Assembly (NCBI GenBank): GCA_040757065.1
Contig: JBFLXR010000010.1
Span: 20,004 to 84,003 of the forward strand
From: JBFLXR01 sp040757065
Lineage (GTDB): Bacteria > Pseudomonadota > Gammaproteobacteria > Burkholderiales > Gallionellaceae
Length of the DNA: 64,000 nt
Direction: 5' to 3'
Position numbers and translations under genes: made by a program. Of the stretch, positions 34,272 through 43,107 are shown piece by piece (position 1 is the first letter of the stretch; every line of letters starts with the position of its first letter). Below the pieces are notes generated by a model. The model was not told the DNA's origin. It saw only the letters and a list, made by a program, of their open reading frames with translations, and made no database searches.

Positions 34272-35936
34272 TTAGAGTTTAACGGGCATTGAAGCCAAAT
34301 CATGCTCGGCATACTCAATGGCGTCAGTGAAGCTATCGAAATAATTATCCGGGCCGATCATTTCCAATATGCCCGCCTTTTCCAACTTGGTCTTAACGCG
34401 ACCATTCGCTTCGCACAACACCACCCTCACCCCGTTTTCCAATAGGCGGCGGGTGGTTTTTTCCAGCACATTGATCCCGGTAATATCCATGAACGGCACG
34501 CGTCGCAGCAGAATAACCAAGATGCGCTGATCGGTCAGCGATTGCGCAAGCGCCCACTCGAAGTTGTCCACGGCTCCAAAGAAGAACGGGCCGTCGATAC
34601 GGTACACCAGCAAACCGTCCGGTAGTTTGATTCCACTATCTTGCACCAAAGCCGCGGCAACTTCGCCTTCCGTCAGCCGCTGCACTTCGACCGACGCTGC
34701 CATGCGTCGCAAAAAGTGCAGCATCGCCAGAATCACCCCGATATTGACTGCGACTACCAGATCGGTAAACACCGTCAGTAAGAAGGTAATCAGCAGAATC
34801 AGCACATCCGCCTGAGGCGCGCGCTTAACCATCTGAATGAAATTTTTGATCTCACTCATATTGTAAGCAACGACAAACAGGATAGCCGACAGTGCTGCCA
34901 AGGGAATGTTCGCTGCCAGCGGGGCAAAAAACAAGACAATCACCACCAGCGTCACGGCATGAACGATTCCCGCCAGCGGGCCGGTCGCACCGTTGCGAAT
35001 ATTGGTCGCAGTGCGTGCAATCGCCCCGGTGGCCGCAAACCCGCCGAATAGCGGTGCAACGACATTCGCCACGCCTTGTCCGATCAATTCCTGATTGGAA
35101 TCGTGTTTGGTGTTGGACATGCCGTCCGCCACCACGGCGGAAAGCAGCGATTCGATAGCGCCCAGCATGGCAATCGTAAATGCCGGGCCGATCAACTCAA
35201 CGAACTGACTCGTCGTCACACTCGGTATCGAAAGAGTCGGCAAGCCTTGCGGAATCCCGCCGAAAGCACTGCCGATCGTCACCACGCCCTCGAACTGAAA
35301 AACGGCCTGCAATATTGTTGCCGTTACCATCGCCGCCAAGGGGCCAGGAATGCGCGCCAGATGTTTGGAGCGCGACCAAAAAACCACGATCAGCAAACTA
35401 AGCAGCGCCAAGCCGGTCGTCGCCGGATGCAAGTGCGGCAGCGACTCGACCAAATGCAGCAGTTTTTCGTGAAAATGGTTACCTTCTACCGGCGGCAGTC
35501 CGAAAAAATCTTTCCACTGTCCAACCCAGATGATGATGGCGATTCCGGTCGTAAAACCGACGATCACTGGCGCAGGGATAAACTTGATAACCTGCCCCAT
35601 CTTCGCGAAACCCATCAGCAGAAGCATGAAGCCGGCCATCAATGTGGCGACCTGCAGACCGCCGATGCCATACTTTGCCGTAATGCCGGAAAGAATCACC
35701 ACAAATGCGCCGGTCGGCCCGGCAATCTGCAACCTGCTCCCGCCCAAGACGGAAACCAGCAAGCCGGCAATTATCGCCGTATACAAACCTTGCTCAGGTT
35801 TCGCACCGGAAGCGATCGCAAAAGCCATCGCAAGCGGTAAAGCAACGATACCGACGATCACACCCGCAACGATATTCGGCAACCATTGATTTCGTTGCAG
35901 CAAACCGGCCTTCTGCGCTTCCCAAATTGCAATCAT
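34272..35936 (-). CDS. SulP family anion transporter with STAS domain
   Basis: 554 residues. About twelve hydrophobic segments are followed by a cytoplasmic STAS domain from roughly residue 430 (LLVYRIDGPFFFGAVDNFEW, RVPFMDITGINVLEKT with the Asp/Thr loop). The membrane part contains LPLAMAFAIASGAKPEQGLY and GFTTGIAIIIWVGQWKDF, typical SulP motifs. Such carriers move sulfate, bicarbonate or other anions; with no carbonic anhydrase or sulfur genes next to it the substrate is open. It is in the same direction as the tetR operon, but is upstream of it and separately controlled. Confidence 0.92.
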   Translation of the reverse strand: MIAIWEAQKAGLLQRNQWLPNIVAGVIVGIVALPLAMAFAIASGAKPEQGLYTAIIAGLLVSVLGGSRLQIAGPTGAFVVILSGITAKYGIGGLQVATLMAGFMLLLMGFAKMGQVIKFIPAPVIVGFTTGIAIIIWVGQWKDFFGLPPVEGNHFHEKLLHLVESLPHLHPATTGLALLSLLIVVFWSRSKHLARIPGPLAAMVTATILQAVFQFEGVVTIGSAFGGIPQGLPTLSIPSVTTSQFVELIGPAFTIAMLGAIESLLSAVVADGMSNTKHDSNQELIGQGVANVVAPLFGGFAATGAIARTATNIRNGATGPLAGIVHAVTLVVIVLFFAPLAANIPLAALSAILFVVAYNMSEIKNFIQMVKRAPQADVLILLITFLLTVFTDLVVAVNIGVILAMLHFLRRMAASVEVQRLTEGEVAAALVQDSGIKLPDGLLVYRIDGPFFFGAVDNFEWALAQSLTDQRILVILLRRVPFMDITGINVLEKTTRRLLENGVRVVLCEANGRVKTKLEKAGILEMIGPDNYFDSFTDAIEYAEHDLASMPVKL

Positions 35937-36089
35937 CGAATGCGTAAACCGCTTATTTCGTCAGTCAGATGCTAATAGTAGCAAAGCCGCTACCCCGGCG
36001 CATAGTAGCTGAGGTTCACCGTGCGATCCTTTCCAGCCCTAATCTTTTCTATGCGAAAATGTGGACAGTGTTTTTCATTAGGGCTTGCC

Positions 36090-36821
36090 ATGAATGCCAA
36101 CCTCTATCAGCCGTACTGGGCCGACTCGATTCTGGCCGTCAATGCTTTGATTCTGCTTCATCTGATCGGCGCAGTCGCTATCGGTTTGGCGATCGGATAT
36201 GAACGCTCGTACCATGGGCGGGCGGCGGGCATGCGGACTTATGCCTTGGTCTGCGTCGCCTCCACGGCACTGACCGTTATTATCGGCCACCCGGCGCAAT
36301 GGTACGGCGGTCACTTCCAAAACATGGAAGCACTGGGCGTCGGCCCGGTTATTCAAGGCATCATGACGGGTATCGGCTTTCTAGGCGCAGGTGTCATTAT
36401 GAAAGATGGATTTACCATCCGGGGCCTGTCTACCGCCGCATCGATTTGGATGACCGCCGTGATTGGCATTCTAATCGGGGTCGGTTTCTACATCGCAGCA
36501 TTCATGGCCGCGCTGCTAGGGGTCGGCATTATGAACGGTGTACGCTGGGTCGAAAATATTTTGCCGCATCAACGCTCCATGCACCTCACGTTAGCCTACC
36601 GCCGGGTCGATGCGCCCGGACAGGAAGCCGTAAAACAACTCATTCAGCAGCACAGCTTCAAGATCGTCGACTGGTCTTACCGTTTAGCCGAACGCGGTGA
36701 AGTGTTTGAATACCAACTTGCCCTGCAAACATTACATCTAGAAAAAATCGAGATACTTATTCGTGAATTAAGCAACTCACCCAACGTATTAGAGTTCAAC
36801 CTCTCCCCGGCACGCAGTTAA
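36090..36821 (+). CDS. MgtC/SapB family membrane protein
   Basis: 243 residues from the ATG at 36090; the longer frame to 36021 adds an atypical leader. Four to five N-terminal membrane segments carry the MgtC signature (IGLAIGYERSYHGRAAGMRT, then IMTGIGFLGAGVIMKDGFTI and RGLSTAASIWMTAVIG). A C-terminal cytoplasmic ACT-like domain follows. MgtC proteins affect magnesium adaptation and F-ATPase activity in some pathogens; here the role is unknown. The gene is convergent with the aldo/keto reductase (4-base overlap). Confidence 0.9.
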   Translation: MNANLYQPYWADSILAVNALILLHLIGAVAIGLAIGYERSYHGRAAGMRTYALVCVASTALTVIIGHPAQWYGGHFQNMEALGVGPVIQGIMTGIGFLGAGVIMKDGFTIRGLSTAASIWMTAVIGILIGVGFYIAAFMAALLGVGIMNGVRWVENILPHQRSMHLTLAYRRVDAPGQEAVKQLIQQHSFKIVDWSYRLAERGEVFEYQLALQTLHLEKIEILIRELSNSPNVLEFNLSPARS

Positions 36822-37849
36822 GGTGCCGGATTCGGATAGCGCAAATGCACTTCATGGATCGCCTGTAAAACTTCGGGCGACAAATCGTTTAAGCGCAAAT
36901 TTTCCTGCAACTGCGTCATCGAGGTCGCCCCGACTATCGTACTGGTAACGAAACTGCGGCTGCGCACGAAGGCCAGCGCCATCGCGGCAGGAGAAAGGCC
37001 GAAGCGCTGCGCGACACCTGCATATTCCGCCACGGCGGCGGGCACATAGGGCTTGCGGTAGCGCTGGGTAAAGGCCGGAAACAGCGTAAACCGCCCTTGC
37101 GCCTCGGCATCCTGCACATACTTGCCCGTCAGCAACCCAAAGGCCAACGGGCTATATGCCAACAACCCGACATTTTCCCGGTAACACATCTCGTGCAGCC
37201 CAAACTCAAACACCCGATTAATCAGGTTGTAAGGATTCTGCACCGATACAATGCGCTGCAACCCCAAACGTTCCGCCGTCTTCAAAAACTCGGCGATCCC
37301 CCACGGCGTCTCGTTGCTCAGGCCGATGTAGCGCACCTTGCCGCTTTGAACCAACTCGGACAGCACTGTGAGCTGCTCTTCAACCGGGGTCGCCGCACGC
37401 TCCAGCGCCGGATCGAAATCGCTGCGCCCGAACATCGGCACATTCCGAGCAGGCCAGTGAATTTGATAGAGGTCGATATATTCGGTTCGCAAACGCCGAA
37501 GACTACCATCGAGTGCTTCCAGAATATTGGCTCTGTCCAGCGATTTCGGACCGCCGCGTATCCAGTCGAAACCGCGCGCAGGGCCTGCCACCTTGGTCGC
37601 CACAATCAGTTTATCGCGGGCTTGCGTACTCAACCAACGCCCCACCATCGCTTCGGTCGAACCCTGTGTTTCCGGCTTGCCCGGCACAGGATACATCTCC
37701 GCCGTATCGATTAAATTCACCCCCTGCGCCACGGCATAATCCAATTGTGCAGCCGCCTCGGCATAACTATTCTGCTCGCCGAAGGTCATGGTTCCCAAAG
37801 CGATCTCGGAAACCTGCAAATCGCTATTGCTCAGTTGACGGTATTGCAT
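36818..37849 (-). CDS. Aldo/keto reductase (Tas-like)
   Basis: 343 residues from the ATG at 37849; the longer frame begins at a TTG at 37867 and is less likely, because AAGG lies nine bases before 37849. A TIM-barrel NADPH-dependent reductase: Asp and Tyr of the catalytic tetrad in LIDTAEMYPVPG, Lys in LIVATKVAGPARG, His in LYQIHWPARNVP. The C-terminal cofactor-binding GATSMTQLQENL is present. It matches Tas/YajO-type enzymes, with unknown physiological substrate. No partner genes. Confidence 0.9.
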   Translation of the reverse strand: MQYRQLSNSDLQVSEIALGTMTFGEQNSYAEAAAQLDYAVAQGVNLIDTAEMYPVPGKPETQGSTEAMVGRWLSTQARDKLIVATKVAGPARGFDWIRGGPKSLDRANILEALDGSLRRLRTEYIDLYQIHWPARNVPMFGRSDFDPALERAATPVEEQLTVLSELVQSGKVRYIGLSNETPWGIAEFLKTAERLGLQRIVSVQNPYNLINRVFEFGLHEMCYRENVGLLAYSPLAFGLLTGKYVQDAEAQGRFTLFPAFTQRYRKPYVPAAVAEYAGVAQRFGLSPAAMALAFVRSRSFVTSTIVGATSMTQLQENLRLNDLSPEVLQAIHEVHLRYPNPAP

Positions 37850-38002
37850 ACAGAACAGCCTTTTCAATCCATTTCAATGCTCATCAGGCAATCATCCTGC
37901 CGAGAGGTTCCTTATGGCTGGGCTGTTTCATCGCTTCAACGCGCTCAAGTCCATATCTATACCTGCCTGCCCCACCGCAACCGGGCAAGCCTCCATTCTA
38001 CA

Positions 38003-38030
38003 AAACAAAACGGCGGGCACACTGCCCGCC
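38003..38030 (-). terminator. Rho-independent terminator of fliS
   Basis: On the minus strand the stem GGCGGGCA / TGCCCGCC with a three-base loop is followed by GTTTTGTTTT, 25 bases after the fliS stop. Confidence 0.82.
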
Positions 38031-38054
38031 GCTTTCCGGTTCGTTTCCGAACGC

Positions 38055-38531
38055 TTAACGATAGGCTGCCGCCGCAAAGCCCTGACCGTAAACTTGCGCA
38101 CTACGATTCGTACCGACCACGGGAGCCGCAAGCGCCATTTGTTTGACTTGCTGCCCGATCCCCTCCCATGCTTCTTTCAACTCAGACAGCAAACGATGTA
38201 CTTCGTCCAACGCCCCGATGTCGTTTTTCAGATTGGCCACCAGCAAACGTTGCACCATGTATTCGTATAAATCACCCAGATTCTGGGCTAACTGCCCACC
38301 CACTCGCTTATCCAGGCTGGCATTCAGACCTTGCTCGATAATGGCAGTGGCATGCTTAATCGAACGGTTCTTACCCTCGACATTGTTTTGCTGAATATAC
38401 TGTTTGGACTGCTCAATCGCCAGCAGTGCGCCGCGATACAGCATCAACACCAGACTATGAGGATCCGCCCCATTCACACCCGACTCGAATTCGACATTTG
38501 CATAGGTTTTAATTGCAGCGAAAGCGTTCAT
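38055..38531 (-). CDS. fliS: Flagellar export chaperone FliS
   Basis: 158 residues, helical. FliS binds the C-terminus of flagellin in the cytoplasm and prevents early polymerisation. Family motifs: YANVEFESGVNGADPHSLVL near the start, LYRGALLAIEQSKQYI, and NLGDLYEYMVQRLLVANLKND. It normally follows fliD, but here it stands alone, divergent from flagellin and with its own sigma28-type promoter. The tail after residue 130 is Ala-rich and variable. Confidence 0.93.
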   Translation of the reverse strand: MNAFAAIKTYANVEFESGVNGADPHSLVLMLYRGALLAIEQSKQYIQQNNVEGKNRSIKHATAIIEQGLNASLDKRVGGQLAQNLGDLYEYMVQRLLVANLKNDIGALDEVHRLLSELKEAWEGIGQQVKQMALAAPVVGTNRSAQVYGQGFAAAAYR

Positions 38532-38588
38532 AATTTGGCATCCTCATTCACAAGATTTCAACAACCGGATATGCTTCCGTTAAGGCAT

Positions 38589-38615
38589 TTATCGGTTCGA
38601 AAATGCCAACCTTTA
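38589..38615 (-). promoter_or_regulatory. Sigma28 (FliA) promoter for fliS
   Basis: On the minus strand TAAA at 38615-38612, a 15-base spacer, then ACCGATAA at 38596-38589. This is one mismatch from the FliA consensus TAAA-N15-GCCGATAA. It ends 58 bases before the fliS ATG. Confidence 0.75.
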
Positions 38616-38836
38616 GGTGAAAATTTTATGCCGTTGAAAAGCAACAGTTCTTTTAGAAGATCGTTTCGCCAAAGCGGTTATTTAACGGTAAAAACCGCCT
38701 CTATTCGGACTATTGCTTTGCGACAAAACAGATAACATGCGCAGTAGGAAATTGTGAGTTGCCTCCGGGACGACCTGCGAACGAGGAAAACTAGGGGCTG
38801 AGCAATAGAACCTGAAAACCGATAAGGAGATCGAAA

Positions 38837-39676
38837 ATGGCTCAATATATCAATACCAATATTGCATCCCTGAATGCACAGCGCAATCTGAACGCTTCGC
38901 AGGCATCGCTGCAAACTTCTTTGCAACGCCTGTCTTCCGGCCTGCGCATCAACAGCGCGAAGGACGATGCTTCCGGTCTGTCCGTGGCCACCGGCATGAC
39001 TTCTACAATCAACGGTCAGCAAGTCGCTATGCGCAACGCCAACGATGCGATTTCGTTGTCGCAAGTTGCCGAAGGCGCGATCGGTAAAATCACCGATGCA
39101 CTGCAACGCATGCGCGATCTGGCTGTACAAGCGGCCAACGCTACATCGAGCGGCGCGAACCTGCAAACCGAATTCACCGCGTTGGGCAGCGAAATTCTGC
39201 GCTTGGCAGGCGGCACCACTTTCAACGGTCAGGCCATTCTGGGTGCAAATGCTGGCACCATGACCTTCCAAATCGGTGCGGGCACCACCACAAACGATAG
39301 CATTGCCGTCACCACTACACGTCTGGACAACAATGCCACGATCACCGCCGTTACCGGCGCATTGGCAGGCAGCTCGGTCAGCATCACTACCACCACGCTG
39401 GCTTCCACCGCTATCGGCCTGATCGACACTGCGCTGTCGCTGGTCACAACCGAACGCGCCAACTACGGTGCGCTGCAAAACCGTTTCGAAGCGGTGATCA
39501 GCAACCTGCAAGTGTCGGTGGAAAACCAAACCGCCGCGCGTTCCCGCATCATGGACGCCGACTTTGCCGCAGAAACCGCCTCGATGACCCGTGCGCAGAT
39601 TCTGCAACAAGCCGGTACCGCCATGCTGGCGCAGGCCAACCAGCTGCCTAACGGCGTGCTGTCACTGCTCAAATAA
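38837..39676 (+). CDS. fliC: Flagellin
   Basis: 279 residues, short for flagellin. The conserved N-terminal D0/D1 helices (INTNIASLNAQRNLNASQAS, LSSGLRINSAKDDASGLSVA) and C-terminal D1/D0 (FEAVISNLQVSVENQTAARS, IMDADFAAETASMTRAQIL) are complete. The central exposed region (roughly 150-205) is only a Thr/Ala-rich spacer with no D2/D3 insertion. A GGAGA site precedes the ATG. A strong bidirectional terminator follows. FliS is the divergent neighbour; other flagellar genes are not in the window. Confidence 0.96.
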   Translation: MAQYINTNIASLNAQRNLNASQASLQTSLQRLSSGLRINSAKDDASGLSVATGMTSTINGQQVAMRNANDAISLSQVAEGAIGKITDALQRMRDLAVQAANATSSGANLQTEFTALGSEILRLAGGTTFNGQAILGANAGTMTFQIGAGTTTNDSIAVTTTRLDNNATITAVTGALAGSSVSITTTTLASTAIGLIDTALSLVTTERANYGALQNRFEAVISNLQVSVENQTAARSRIMDADFAAETASMTRAQILQQAGTAMLAQANQLPNGVLSLLK

Positions 39677-39691
39677 GCTTACGCAACACCG

Positions 39692-39725
39692 CAATAAAAA
39701 CCCGGCTGTTGCCGGGTTTTTATTG
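39692..39725. terminator. Bidirectional terminator between flagellin and DUF47 gene
   Basis: CAATAAAAACCCGGC pairs with GCCGGGTTTTTATTG across a TGTT loop, giving a 15-pair hairpin with a T tract on each strand. It serves the convergent flagellin and DUF47 genes. Confidence 0.92.
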
Positions 39726-39756
39726 CTACCGTTTAGCCAAGACGGGTTTACTCGCC

Positions 39757-40398
39757 CTAACTGATTTTCACCACAATGTCGTGCAGCGTGTTCGCGCACG
39801 ATGCCATTTGTTCGGCTGCATTCGCCAAGTGCCGATAAATCTCGCGCCGCTTGAACATGTTGATGTAATCGTCGCCCTGAAACAAATTCGGTAACGCAAT
39901 CCGGTACAATTTTTCCGCGCGCCGCCCCGCTTTGCGTGCTGCATCGGCATCGATCACGGCTGTTGCCGGCGTCACCGCCAGCTTGCCGAAACCATTGGTC
40001 AGTCCTTCCACCCCCTCCAGCAAGAACTTGGACATGTTGCGCATGAAGTCATCCGGCGTCACCGCCAGTACACCCATTTCATGCACGGTGGTTTTGCAGT
40101 AAATCACAATTTCGTCCAGATTCATAATCGCCCGGTAAATATCTTCGCGATCAATCGGTGTCGAAAATGCCTCGTTCAGTTCGTGTAAATTGCGAACCTT
40201 GATAAGATCCGCCTCGTGAACATCCAGTTTAAGCGCCTCGCCGATACCGGGATCGGCGCTTTCCATAAACTCCACCAGCAACCCGACCGTGTGCGCGACC
40301 TGAGCGCTCTGCTCGGTCAGCATCTGAAAGAAATCCGGCGTTTTTGGAAACACGCGGTCGAGAATGCGCGCCAGTAGCGTTTTCGATGCTTCGATCAT
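39757..40398 (-). CDS. DUF47 family (PhoU-like) phosphate-transport accessory protein
   Basis: 213 residues, all-helical PhoU-like fold. Seen: FFQMLTEQSAQVAHTVGLLV near the start, DREDIYRAIMNLDEIVIYCK in the middle, with acidic clusters that bind metal in relatives. DUF47 proteins are commonly encoded just before PiT phosphate transporters and are thought to modulate them. Here the PiT gene lies 10 bases upstream on the same strand. Together with polyphosphate:AMP phosphotransferase it forms a small phosphate-handling unit. Confidence 0.9.
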   Translation of the reverse strand: MIEASKTLLARILDRVFPKTPDFFQMLTEQSAQVAHTVGLLVEFMESADPGIGEALKLDVHEADLIKVRNLHELNEAFSTPIDREDIYRAIMNLDEIVIYCKTTVHEMGVLAVTPDDFMRNMSKFLLEGVEGLTNGFGKLAVTPATAVIDADAARKAGRRAEKLYRIALPNLFQGDDYINMFKRREIYRHLANAAEQMASCANTLHDIVVKIS

Positions 40399-40408
40399 AA
40401 TGAACCTC

Positions 40409-41443
40409 TCAAATAAACCGGCTTGCCAACAGATAGCACAACATCGACATCAAGGCCGCGCCCGGTATGGTTATCAGCCACGTCGTCACGATTTCGCGCG
40501 CTTTATTCCAGCGCACGGCTTTGGGACGCTCCGAAGCGCCGATCCCCATGATCGAAGTCGCCACGACGTGTGTGGTAGAAACCGGTGCACCAAACAACGA
40601 AGAACTGAAAATGACGCTGGCTGCAGTCAACTGCGAGTCGAGCGCATGCAACGGTCGGATCTTGTAAATCGAAAAACCCAGAGTCCGGACAATCTGCCAT
40701 CCGCCCGACAAAATACCCAGAGTAATCGCAACCGAACTGGCGAGCATCACCCAAAACGGCACCTCGAAGCTCGGAATAAATCCGCCCAGCATCAACACCA
40801 GCGTTAATATCCCCATGCCTTTTTGAGCATCGTTCGCTCCGTGCGAAAAAGCCAGTCCGGCAGAAGTCAGAAATTGTAAATTACGTAAATTACGGTTGAT
40901 TGAGGGACGTGCGCCGCGCAGCATCACCAGCATAGTCCGGTGCAGCCAGAAGCCGAACCAAAAACCGATCAATGGCGAAATAACCAATGCCACCAGCACC
41001 TTAGCGACGCCGCTCAGATGACCGTGCATCAAATCTCCGACGCCCCATGCCACATGATGCGCCCCCGCCGAAACCAGCACAGCCCCGACCAACCCGCCGA
41101 CCAGCGCATGAGAAGAAGAAGACGGAATCCCGTACCACCAGGTCAGCAGGTTCCATGCAATCGAACCGATCAACCCGGAGAGTACGATCGTCAGTGCCAT
41201 CACGCGATCCACATCGTCCAGCGTTACAAACTTACCTATCGTATTCGCCACCGTCGTACCGCCCAGCAGCGGGCCGAGAAACTCGAAAAAACCGACCACA
41301 ACGACTGCCTGAACCGGCGTCATGGCACGCGAGGCGATCACTGTTGCGATAATGTTCGCGGCATCGTGAAAACCGTTGGTATACTCGAAAATCAGGACGA
41401 TAGCCACGGCGACCACCGTCAATACCAAAATTGTGGACTCCAT
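40409..41443 (-). CDS. PiT family inorganic phosphate transporter
   Basis: 344 residues from ATG 41443; AAGGTGA about 11 bases upstream supports this start over the longer frame to 41482. The two PiT signatures are present: EYTNGFHDAANIIATVIASR at the N-terminus and GLAFSHGANDAQKGMGILTL near residue 200. About ten membrane segments. A low-affinity proton- or metal-phosphate symporter. The downstream DUF47 gene is likely co-transcribed. The upstream polyphosphate gene ends 22 bases before this start. Confidence 0.94.
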   Translation of the reverse strand: MESTILVLTVVAVAIVLIFEYTNGFHDAANIIATVIASRAMTPVQAVVVVGFFEFLGPLLGGTTVANTIGKFVTLDDVDRVMALTIVLSGLIGSIAWNLLTWWYGIPSSSSHALVGGLVGAVLVSAGAHHVAWGVGDLMHGHLSGVAKVLVALVISPLIGFWFGFWLHRTMLVMLRGARPSINRNLRNLQFLTSAGLAFSHGANDAQKGMGILTLVLMLGGFIPSFEVPFWVMLASSVAITLGILSGGWQIVRTLGFSIYKIRPLHALDSQLTAASVIFSSSLFGAPVSTTHVVATSIMGIGASERPKAVRWNKAREIVTTWLITIPGAALMSMLCYLLASRFI

Positions 41444-41465
41444 TAAATGCCCGTCACCTTTCCGA

Positions 41466-42965
41466 TCAGCGCGCTTCCGCACCCCGCTTGAATGCGGACT
41501 CGATTTGTCCGCAAAGCGTCTTTAATATTTTGATTCTCGCGTAATATTTGTCATTCGCCTCAACTAGAGTCCAAGGCGCGCTCTTCGTACTCGTCCGGTC
41601 CACCATATCGCAGACCGCCGCCTCGTAGGCCTCCCATTTATCCCGGTTGCGCCAATCCTCAGCAGTAATTTTGAAGCGTTTGAAACCGATTGCCTCGCGT
41701 TCTTTAAAGCGTTGCAACTGTTCTTCTTTACTAATTGCCAGCCAGAATTTCACCACAACCGTGTTATGCCTGACCAGCTGCCCCTCGAAGTCGTTGATCT
41801 CGCTGTAAGCGCGCATCCAATCTGCATCGGCGCAGTATTTCTCGACGCGCTCGACCAACACCCGCCCGTACCAAGAACGGTCGAATATCGTAATGCGCCC
41901 CCGCCGCGGCACATGGCGCCAGAAACGCCACAAATACGGCTGTGCACGCTCTTCCTCGGATGGCGCGGCGACCGGCACAACCTGATATTGCCGGGCATCC
42001 AGCGCACCTGTAATGCGGCGTATGCTGCCGCCTTTTCCGGCCGCATCGTTTCCCTCGAAGACCACGATCACGGTCAATGCCTTAAATCGCGGATCGCGCG
42101 ACAACAATGCCAACTTGCCCTGATATTTCTCCAAATCAGTCAGATACTTCTTCTTTTCAAGCGCTTTGGTAAGATCAAGCGCCTTCAAAATGTGCAAACG
42201 ATCGATGGAAGGCAATAACGGTGGAGCATGGATTTCCGGCTCTTTATCGTCCGCCTCTTCAAGACGCTTATGAATGGCCTCGTAAATAACTTTAGCAACC
42301 GTCAGACTACGGTAATTGGCGTCCGCCCCCTCAACCACTATCCACGGCGCTTCCGCGGTGCTGGTATGACGAATAACCGCCTCGTGTATCGGCAACAACT
42401 TATCGTAAAGCTTGTAATGCTCCCAATCGCGCTCGGTCACCCGCCAGCGCGTCTTAGGGTCGCTCTCCAGCATTTTAAGCCGTTCTTTTTGTTTATCTTT
42501 CGAAAGATGCAACCAGAATTTAATAACCAACGCACCTTCGTCGGTCAGCATTTTCTCCAGACGGCGCGCCCGTTCCAGACTTTGCACCAGATCGGCATCG
42601 TTGGTTTTACTGCGAATGCGATTCAGAATCGGCCAGGTATACCACGACCCCAGAAACAGACCGATCTTGCCTTTTGGCGGCAAAGCACGCCAAAACCGCC
42701 ACATCATCGGACGCTCCATCTCCTCGTCGGAAGGTTCGCCCATGCCGTGCGTCTGTATATGCCTCGGATCCATCCAGGCATTCAGCAAATTGACGGTTTC
42801 CCCCCGTCCCGCACCATCCAGCCCTCCCACCAGAACGATGACTGGAAACTGCGCCTTCTGTGCCAACTCGTACTGCACATCCAGCAATGCCTCGCGTAAC
42901 GCGGGAGCTTCAGCATCGAATACTGCTTTATCAACCTTGTGACCCAGCTCCGCCGACTCAAACAA
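41466..42965 (-). CDS. pap: Polyphosphate:AMP phosphotransferase (two PPK2 domains)
   Basis: 499 residues made of two PPK2-type kinase domains. The first has VGGLDGAGRGETVNLLNAWM with altered Walker A and RPMMWRFWRALPPKG; the second has FEGNDAAGKGGSIRRITGAL with intact Walker A and RAQPYLWRFWRHVPRRG. Two-domain class II PPK2 enzymes phosphorylate AMP to ADP from polyphosphate; usually only one half is the full catalytic unit. The gene heads a phosphate cluster with PiT and DUF47 and is divergent from the hybrid histidine kinase. Confidence 0.93.
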   Translation of the reverse strand: MFESAELGHKVDKAVFDAEAPALREALLDVQYELAQKAQFPVIVLVGGLDGAGRGETVNLLNAWMDPRHIQTHGMGEPSDEEMERPMMWRFWRALPPKGKIGLFLGSWYTWPILNRIRSKTNDADLVQSLERARRLEKMLTDEGALVIKFWLHLSKDKQKERLKMLESDPKTRWRVTERDWEHYKLYDKLLPIHEAVIRHTSTAEAPWIVVEGADANYRSLTVAKVIYEAIHKRLEEADDKEPEIHAPPLLPSIDRLHILKALDLTKALEKKKYLTDLEKYQGKLALLSRDPRFKALTVIVVFEGNDAAGKGGSIRRITGALDARQYQVVPVAAPSEEERAQPYLWRFWRHVPRRGRITIFDRSWYGRVLVERVEKYCADADWMRAYSEINDFEGQLVRHNTVVVKFWLAISKEEQLQRFKEREAIGFKRFKITAEDWRNRDKWEAYEAAVCDMVDRTSTKSAPWTLVEANDKYYARIKILKTLCGQIESAFKRGAEAR

Positions 42966-43107
42966 ACCGACCTCCTCCCAGCACGCAATGTACCTTCAAC
43001 TTTAGGAAAATATGCGCGCCGCACCACAGTTTGTCAACCGCCAGCCCGCTTCCCCTTGCCTGCTTAAAGCGCGCTATAATTCTTCCGTAATCAGCCCAAG
43101 GCATCCG

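Noticed and set aside
38818..38825. ACCGATAA as a sigma28 -10 box for flagellin
   Set aside because: It overlaps the ribosome-binding region and there is no TAAA 15 bases upstream.
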